Shown piece after piece: positions 56,350 to 64,000 of a DNA stretch of 64,000 bases (within the stretch, counting starts at the first letter, position 1; each line of letters starts with the position of its first letter). The DNA is taken from positions 600,227 to 664,226 of the forward strand of contig JAJVDF010000261.1 in assembly GCA_022410635.1 (NCBI GenBank), given 5' to 3'. Position numbers and translations under genes: made by a program. Below the pieces are notes generated by a model, which saw only the letters and a program-made list of their open reading frames with translations, ran no database searches and was not told the origin of the DNA. The stretch is from Tretioscincus oriximinensis (taxonomy: Eukaryota; Chordata; Lepidosauria; Squamata; Gymnophthalmidae).

Positions 56350-57205
56350 GGCCACCTGGCAGTCTAGAGATGAAACTTCAGTCCAATGAAACTGTTTCCA
56401 AAATCTGTGGGGCAGAAAAGGGGACCATCTTCTTCTTGCTGTCTGGTGTTTCAACAGCTCCTGCCAACTGTGCTTGAGAACCATTACTTGTGGCTGCTGT
56501 GCCTGGATGTGTGCAGATCTGGGCCTTGAATGAACTAGTAGCTCTAGGCAGCACCTGCTATCAAGCCTTTTCTGTTCCCTCCAAGTCCCCTTTTCGTCAC
56601 GTGTTGTATCTTTTTTTAGATTGTAATACTAAGAAGTAATCTAATATTACATATGGTCAATTAGGGCTCACCCTCACACTGGAACTGGAAATAACTGGCA
56701 TAATTTGATTGTTGCTGCTGCTGTTCTTCTATATCTTAAGACAGACAATACAGAAGTATTTCTTTTATGAAATGATGAACAAGAAAGTGGGTTTTGAAGG
56801 GCTTCTGGCTTTTGCTGAAGTGCTTCTATAGAGCTCTTAAGCAGAGATGCACTGAATTAGTCTAGTCAAAATTTGAACTGGTTCAAATTGAATCCAATCA
56901 ATCAGATCAAATTTGAAGCAAACCATTCTTAGATTAGATGAATCAATTTGAGTTTCCAGGTGAACCAACAAAGTTCATCCACTTCCATTTGAATCAATTT
57001 AGGATTGTTCTTAATATTTTGCTATTTTAAGGGCTATTAAAATTTTATCTTATAAAAACAAGGTCAATCTAATTGGAGGTTAAAAAAAACCCAGTTCAAG
57101 ACAGTTTGAAGTTTTCCAAATTGTACCTGATTTTCTTTGATTTGAACTGAACCACTGTTTTCCAGTTTATGTATATCTCTTTCAATATACTCTCTCTGTC
57201 GCCAC
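56350..57205. other. Gene-free stretch
   Basis: The 56.86-57.16 kb part repeats 'ttgaa'/'gaatcaatttgag' words irregularly. No element was recognised. Confidence 0.4.
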
Positions 57206-57207
57206 TG

Positions 57208-57325
57208 ATCCTTGTTCTGGATTATATCTCAGGACAGAGCTTGGCCATCCACATGCCAATATAGCCATCTGGCTCCTATTGCAGGATCCTATTGCAAGAT
57301 ATAGCCCAGAATAAGGCTCAGTTGG
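57208..57325. repeat. Palindromic copy of the hairpin family
   Basis: 'ttctggattatatctcagga' on the left faces 'gatatagcccagaataaggc' on the right, and 'catccacatgccaatatagc' lies between. A shrunken relative of the palindrome at 34981-35162; its right end 'ataaggctcagttgggaca' matches that element's right end. Confidence 0.6.
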
Positions 57326-57329
57326 GACA

Positions 57330-59035
57330 TCTCATCTTTCCTCCATCCCTCACCCTGTAACTTTCTGTAAATATTTTCATTGAAATATTAGAAGTACAAA
57401 GACAGCATCAAAATATTCTGCCTTCCTTTTTGTTGATTTTGTGCTGATTTTCTTCACTCTAATATCTTTTCTCCTCTTTGTCTTTCTTCCATTCTTGGAA
57501 AAACTAAGTACAGTGAAAGGAGGAAAGGAGTTGGACCTGTATGATCCTCCCCAGCGTATGGATGGCAGAACCTTATTAAAGGTTGTAATCCAGAATAAGG
57601 TTCAGCTCACAAAGGGTTTTAATAAAAGTGCGGGAGAGCACACTGTGCTGTAACTACAATGGGAAGTGCAGTAAAGCTGGGTTAAAACTTAGGTGTGACC
57701 ATGGCTCAAGTCCACTTGTTCAGCCCATTTCTAGAGTCTGTTGCATTCAGTGTAGTCACTACATGCAATGGGCTTATCTGGTAGTTAGAAATAGTTTTTG
57801 TGTTTCTTGTTGATGTCACTATTTCCACTGCTGCATTTGTTACTATTACTACTATTAGTAGTAGTAGTATTTTCTTTTCTGAATCACTTTATTCCCTTTT
57901 CATAATATCATAGAGGAAAGATGAGAATTGCCTGTTTTTCTCATATTAAAATACATCGGTTTATGGGTCTGATGACTGATTTTGAAAAAGTAGTCCTTGT
58001 ATATGTGGGACTGTTTTGTGGAGAAAAACAGGAACTGGCATGTGTTAGATGTGAACTTCTGCACTCAGTCTCTTTAAAAAAATGGAAAAGAAGAAAAATA
58101 TCCTGAGTTGTCTTAGCAGCTGGATACAAAGTTTCCTTTCTTTGCTCACATTTACTTTGGGCCCTTTGGAAGTGGTAATAATAAAAAAGTGGAAATGCAG
58201 GATAACTCAAATATAGCCACGTCCCTTGTTAAAATACAAGCATCCCCTTGAGGTTAATGGCAAAATTCTCATTGATTTTAATGACTCCTGGATTGTAACC
58301 ATAGTTTTCAGTGCAAAAGTAACATTTAACTTAAGAGAAACTGAACGTTACTGGAGGGTCCAAGACCAATTAGCAGTGATGTTGATGCGCTAGGAACCAG
58401 TTCTTCTTACATGAAATGCTCCTTGGAAACTCTGAATCCATTCACACATGTATTAAAAAGCACTTGTGAGGCAATTATTGAAGATAAACAGCCAGAATAA
58501 TATCAGCCATAGTTGGGTGATGTTGAATACAAAAAGCCAAAAAACTCCAGATGTGTCCAATAGTTGGCAGATAATTTGGAAATCCCATCTCTAAGGTGGC
58601 TCCAAAATAGGGTTTCCATATAAGAAGCAGGATACAGCTTTGCTCCTTGAATGAGTGCGAAAAAGTAGAAATAAACTAGCTGATGTTAAAGATCCATCTG
58701 TTCATACGAGCTTTGGTTATGATAAATTATACTAGGCTTCACTGGCAGGATCCTGGAAACCAACCATGTGATTAATGTCTGACCCGATTAGGCTAGAAAA
58801 CTGGGGAGGGGAAAATAAAGAGGCTGGAGACAGGCATCAGGTGGAAGCAAAAAGAGCTGAGTTTAACCTTGCAGCAGATTAAGTTCCCCAGCAAAAGGGA
58901 GCACGAAGGAAATTTCCCTTACTTCAAGATGAAGAGATGAGGGATGTGTGTAGTAGGGTTTACAATCATCTGTATATTACTTCACACTAGTTGCAAGAGC
59001 ACTACCTCTTTGGGAAGGGACTAAACGCTGGATGG
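57330..59035. other. Gene-free stretch
   Basis: No gene recognised. ATT/AGT simple sequence lies at 57840-57871. 'cagaaccttattaaaggttg' with 'taatccagaataaggttcag' near 57.56-57.6 kb may be another hairpin-family scrap. Confidence 0.4.
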
Positions 59036-59040
59036 GTCTG

Positions 59041-59041
59041 G

Positions 59042-59080
<39 letters not shown>

Positions 59081-59460
59081 TACTTATACCCCATCCTATA
59101 CCCGAAGGTCTCAGGGCAGCCAAAAGAGTAAAATATCACTACAAAATTAAAACAGTATAAAACAATATTTAAAAGTAGGGATAAAGATGACATTTCTTCA
59201 GCCAAANGCCAGGTAAAAGAGGTGCATCTTCAAGGAACTTCTAAAAGAATACAACGATGATGACAGATGTACCACAAGGGGGAGACTATTCCAAAGACGA
59301 GGGGCAACCACCGAGAAGGCCCTNCCCCGGGTTCCCACTCCACTGGCTGTTGAAAGGGGTGGTAAACCCAGGAGGGCCTCTCCTGCAGATCTTAAGGGAT
59401 GGACAGGTTAGTATGGGAGAAAGCATTCCTTTAGATATTTGTGGTCCCTGCATCTTTCGT
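59041..59460 (-). mobile_element. LINE 3' end and 3' UTR, minus strand
   Basis: A long TTTA tract is followed by 'acttataccccatcctatac' and 'ccgaaggtctcagggcagcc', then a 3' UTR with 'ggggagactattccaaagac', 'cgaggggcaaccaccgagaa' and 'ctcctgcagatcttaaggga'. It is the fullest example of the family seen in fragments at 1.8, 8.94, 13.63 and 31.94 kb. Bov-B/RTE-like origin is my inference from the SINE-tail match, since no coding is present. Confidence 0.7.
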
Positions 59461-59464
59461 TCTT

Positions 59465-62400
59465 TGTGCACAGCTACTTTGGCTGTGAGAATGCAGTCTA
59501 TTGGCCACACTTGTTAGTGCTAATCTGAGAGAAGTTGTGGTATAAAATACCTGCAACCTGTCAAATCTGGAATATTTTGTTGCATGATAAGGAAACATTT
59601 CCAGACAATAAGACATTCTATGCTTTACTACATCAGCTCTAACTTTCATGCTTCAGCTCAATATATACATGTTTAGTCTGACAGTTAATCCAGGCTTTTG
59701 CAATGAAAACATAGACTATAATAATGGTGAAAATGATACTCTATATTTTTTTACAGTGATAGCATTTCACAAAGGAGTTATCGTTGTTAATGTGCAGTGA
59801 TTCCACTTGCTTCATTCTACCAGCAACCAAGCTGACCATATTGTGCCAAAAATATGTTTAACGTGTAACGTTATCATTTTTCAAACCACTTAGCAACTAG
59901 AATTATATCCTCAGCTGGTATGAACTGTCCATCACTCATCGGCATCTGCATTGGTAGATTTATATGTGGCTTCAAATCAATGGGGTGGTTTTCTGACCAG
60001 CTGCATATCTAACTTTGAGATGCATCTATAGTATCATTGTTAATGCAATGGAGAGATACATTTTAATACAGTAATCCTAATGCACCTGCTTGCATTTATC
60101 TTCTGATCAGTTAACAAATGTCAGAAATCTGTAACAGTAAATGAGCTTTGGAATTGTAACATAGGAAGCCTCATAACATTTAGACAAACTAGCATATCTA
60201 AAAACATGGGGAAAAAGAACTGGGGCCATATTTTCCTCATATTGTTTCAAAAGAATAAATTAATCTCAACTACAGAAATCAACAATTCAACTCTGATGAA
60301 CCCATGCTGTATGCAATTTAGAAACAGCTAGGCTTTCTGTAACTTATGAGGAGAAAGATAGTCTTTCGAAAATAGACATATTCAAAAATACGTGGGGTAA
60401 TTATTCTTTAATTATGCTGAGAGACATTTATCTTTTGCTTAGCCCAACAGATCCTAACAAGATAGGTTGAAAATAAATCCTAACAAGCAAAATCTGCATT
60501 ATCCAATTCTGGGTCCAGATGCTTAATACTACGCTTTACTTAATCTTAAATGGGTTGTCATTTTCGTTCAGCTTCATTACAGCCTGTCAGGATTTGTACA
60601 GCTTGCGAATATGACAATTATTTCCCCTGTAGTAATTATTCTTCCAAGGACTCCCTAAAATGTGAAGGGAGTTAGGAGGATCCCTGTTTCTCTTATAGTA
60701 GAATTTCCTTATCTCATTGACAGGATAACAAATGGACAGGATAACAAATAGGATAAAAATTGTTCTGCTGTTTCTAGAAATAAGAGTGGTGAGCAAAGCA
60801 GCAGAAGGCATAAAAGAAGCAGGAGGTCATTGTTAGCACTGACAAGATTATGCAAGGCTAATTAAACATGAAAACATATGAAATATTTTGACAGTTTGCA
60901 ACACAGTTGTCACATTGCTTCCATGTCCAGACAATAGTTGTATGACATGATATTTTAGAAGAGTCCCCCCCCCTCACATACACACAAATGTGTTCCTTAT
61001 TTAATGACTGTTTTTATTTCAAATTCCAAGCTTTAATTTGAAAATATTGCATGGTCAAATTATTCTCTTCTCTTTAGGGGAACCTAGAACAGTTCACAAA
61101 GAAAAACATTCACTGCTGTTTTCTTTCAAGTAGATACAAGGGATTAAACCTGGGATCGTCTGCGCACAGATTTTCTAATATGTACAAGAAGAACAACACT
61201 GAAAAAGAATCAAGCTCAAAACTAAAAAACTCTTTTCCTTCTTAATAAAAAAGGGCAGGGCCACAATCTTAACTAGCATGCAGAATGTGAGGATGGAAAG
61301 ATATGCCTTTTTAGTTTCCTCTGTCCTCTGAAACAGTGAGAACTAGACCAAGAGCATGGAGGACACATACAAAAGAATGCTTTACATTAGGTAGCCAAGG
61401 TTGAATAAAGATTGAATAGACCACCTAGTACAAATGATGTATTCGTGGTTTATGTTTATGTTTATTATTAATGATGATTTTACCAGTTTTTACAATGGAT
61501 TTAGGACCCTATGAATTTAATCATTTTTATATTGTACTCATATTTTCATACACTTTATGACCTTTTTTATCTGTATTTGCGAGGTGGATAGAATTCCACA
61601 TAGGAATAACTTGATGCATGGAATATTGATGAAGTAAGTACCACTCATATTCAGACAGCAATCAGACGGGGCAATAATTGCCTTGGAAGTCAAATTCGTG
61701 TAGCATTTGTCACATCAGGTTGTTATTTGAACTGACAGATTTTGGATTTTAAGTCCAATTTTCCAAATTATTGGTGCACCAGAAAAACAGCGGTTGACTT
61801 GATACAAAGAACCACTGCAGAAAGGCTGTGATGTGATGTGAGAATAATTTTGCCAAGGAACTAAGTAATAAGATATAAAATAAGAATGATATTGATAATA
61901 TTTCAATTTCCATATAATTAATCTTTACTCATAAAATTAACTATTTTGGATGAATATTAAGAATAACATTGAATTTTGTAGGCTTGCATAGAATGAAAAA
62001 CATATTTGAGCAACAGAACTTCTCATTGTCACACAAATATTGTCCACAAAATACATAGTTCTCCCCTTTGAGCAAAACATCCAACATGACATTTCCTCTA
62101 CAAACTAAATGGTACAAAACTCAGCTGGGCTTTAAATGAGTCAGAACTTAAGCTAACACTGCGCCAGCAATATTCACCTTTACTGGAAAGTTTATAGTGC
62201 TCATATCCTGTCTAAGTCACCTTAATAAAGTATAAAATATTTTCAAATAAATTATTTTTAATGGGCTCAGGATACATCTTTTCTGGCACCTGATTAGGAT
62301 ATAATTCCATGTTTTATGGTAGAGAGTGCTTGTGCTTAGCAGAGTCTTTACATATGCGTACCGTTAACAATGAATTAGACTGCTGAAGTCCCAGTGAAAT

Positions 62401-62580
62401 ATTAAACTGTTGCCATATTCCTACGTCCCTGATTTGTACTGTATTCACTATAGTCGTTTCATTTATAGTTATTTATCTAAGTTTTAATTGATTCATGAAT
62501 TTACAGAGAGATTTTGCAAGGTACATATAGTAATAAAATACAGACAGCCATTTTAAAATACAAATATTTCAAAACAGTAG
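59465..62580. other. Longest stretch without recognised repeats (3.1 kb)
   Basis: I see no SINE, LINE, MITE or coding signal in this segment. It is AT-rich with scattered homeodomain-type ATTA words. Absence of repeats can mark functional noncoding DNA, but no sequence feature here proves it. Confidence 0.4.
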
Positions 62581-62582
62581 TT

Positions 62583-62750
62583 TGCAGCACCTCAACTGGC
62601 AGTATTCCTGAAATACCATTTGCAGGGAGTTGAGAAAAGGTAAGGATTTTGCCCTCTTTTGCTTGGGACTACCTTAATGCAATTAAGGGTGACAGAATTC
62701 GGGCTCAATAAGCTCTGATTTGACTCAGCAGGGGCCATCTTATGTTCTTA
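62583..62750 (+). mobile_element. CR1/L2-like LINE 3' UTR fragment, plus strand
   Basis: 'attcctgaaataccatttgc', 'agggagttgagaaaaggtaa', 'aattaagggtgacagaattc' and the terminal 'catcttatgttctta' match the end of the 50.5-51.6 kb LINE. The terminus is abutted by a SINE. Confidence 0.75.
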
Positions 62751-63050
62751 GGAATCAGTTGCTTAGGAATTCATCTCTCGCCTGGGAGATCGGGTTTCGA
62801 AGCTCTGTATGGGATGTGGGGAGGGGTGAGCACCTTCCACTAGCCTGTAGCTCTAGCCAACCCAGCTATTCGAAAGCATGAATTGCAAGAAATTGCAACT
62901 GACTGCAAGTAGATACATGAGAACCACCATAACCTGGTGGGGAAGATAGAATGGAAGCCTTCAGGCAAAATATATCCTTGTAAGCCGCTTTGAGTCCCTT
63001 TGAAAGGTGAGAAAAGCGGGGTATAAGAACCAAGTTCTTCTTCTTCTTCT
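62751..63050 (+). mobile_element. tRNA-headed SINE, plus strand
   Basis: The A-box side is truncated ('aatcagttgcttaggaattc'), while the B-box 'ggtttcgaagc' at 62792-62802 is intact. The body includes 'gtagctctagccaacccagc' and 'ggggaagatagaatggaagc', and the tail 'agccgctttgagtccctttg', 'agaaaagcggggtataagaa' and (CTT)n. 'cttatgttctta' before and 'cttatgttccta' after look like a one-mismatch target duplication taken from the LINE terminus. Confidence 0.85.
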
Positions 63051-63054
63051 TATG

Positions 63055-64000
63055 TTCCTATGAAATCTGTCCACAAATTAGAAATGTGATATTAAATGGA
63101 ATCCATGGAAGGCTTTATTCTTTTATCAGGATCATTTTAAATCAAGCTACCCACACAGATGACCTCTTTGTCTTGGACTTGCGTCACAAATAGATAATAA
63201 CACCTGCACAGAGAAGTATCTTTGCTCTTCTGTGCATTAAGTCCACAGATTAAATCCAGTTTTCTATTAGGGAAGGAACAGGAAACAAATGGGTGGATTT
63301 TGGAACTTGATTGTGTTTTGTGCATGGTTTCGGTTTGAGCCTTCACTGTATGTGGAACTTATCTTGTTTTCTTTTCCAGGTTCGCCCTCCAATTCATAAT
63401 GCATATGCATATTTAAATATTTGGTTATTAAGAATACAGGGACATTATTGAGGAGATTGCCATTAAAGTTTCTTTTTTAAATCTTCATTTTAATTTCAGG
63501 GTATATAGATTGGTTATTGACATTTGGCTGCAGGACTATGGGTATAATGATAGAAAAATCAATCAAGAATATTTTCTCTTTTTTCAGTTTTTATTCTGGT
63601 GTGACAAGTACAGGAGATATTTTAATTTTAAGGAAAAAGGTGGAAGATGGTTGTGGTTGGAGTCACACCATGCACAATTTGATAGCTGGAATATTTGATG
63701 TAGAATAAGGCCTTACAATTTCTAACTGTAGGAGCACTTACACATCGTGATAAATGACTCGTTCCACTGTAATGTATATTGGCACAGCTCCATGGTGCAC
63801 AGAGCAAAAGATCTGGTCTTTGTCTAATAAGGCAAACAGTCAGCATGGGTGAATATTGGCAAGCTGCTTTCACTTTGGAGTTCAAGCAGTCCCAAGTTTT
63901 ACAAACCCCTCCGCCAGGCTGGGGACCTGTAAGCAGTCAAACATCCTAATTTGTACCTTTTTTCCCTACAGTTTTAATGAGAATGAAATAGTAAAATGTA
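63055..64000. other. Gene-free stretch to the window edge
   Basis: No recognised coding or repeat. Frames of 62-85 codons on both strands at 63.5-63.9 kb overlap one another and lack domains. Confidence 0.45.

Overview
The window looks like vertebrate, most likely squamate (lizard, probably gecko-like), intergenic or deep intronic DNA. Three things point there. CR1 copies carry the amniote-type 3' end and lie beside several L2/CR1-like LINE lineages. There are tRNA-headed SINEs of the Sauria type whose tails match a LINE 3' end. Base composition is AT-rich and CpG-poor. I found no host protein-coding gene, rRNA or functional tRNA gene. No reading frame reaches 200 codons, and every protein similarity I can recognise belongs to a decayed retrotransposon. 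About 20 isolated N calls suggest a draft-grade assembly.

Layout. 0.25-3.5 kb: one long, broken LINE on the minus strand with two younger insertions inside it. 5-14 kb: a hairpin MITE pair, a LINE 3' end, an LTR-like piece, a fold-back element in a LINE 3' UTR, a SINE, an L1 ORF2 start and a mariner-type MITE. 14.8-20 kb: mostly unique DNA, with a perfect 238-bp palindrome and two CpG-retaining patches. 21.5-28 kb: LINE tails, a SINE, a CR1 end and a 1.7-kb broken LINE with reverse-transcriptase homology. 28.9-36.4 kb: SINEs, a nested double palindrome and a CR1. 38.3-42.1 kb: two fold-back elements with clear target duplications (one inside a LINE) and L2 reverse-transcriptase remains. 46-51.6 kb: CR1, SINE, an L1 3' end split by a hAT-like element, and a LINE 3' kilobase. 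54-59.5 kb: short repeat fragments and a degenerate 108-bp tandem repeat. 59.5-62.6 kb: the longest stretch with no recognised repeat. 62.6-63.05 kb: a SINE placed exactly at a LINE 3' end.

The elements work together only as a transposition ecosystem. SINE tails match LINE 3' ends, which fits mobilisation in trans by LINE enzymes. Short non-autonomous DNA elements have inserted into older LINEs, giving a relative order of events. The most distinctive pattern is a dispersed fold-back family (full copies at 9.0, 38.7 and 41.9 kb, fragments elsewhere) with 12-13 bp target duplications and a hammerhead-ribozyme-like core near its hairpin tip. I infer a Penelope-like origin. All family names rest on motif recognition by eye, without database searches.
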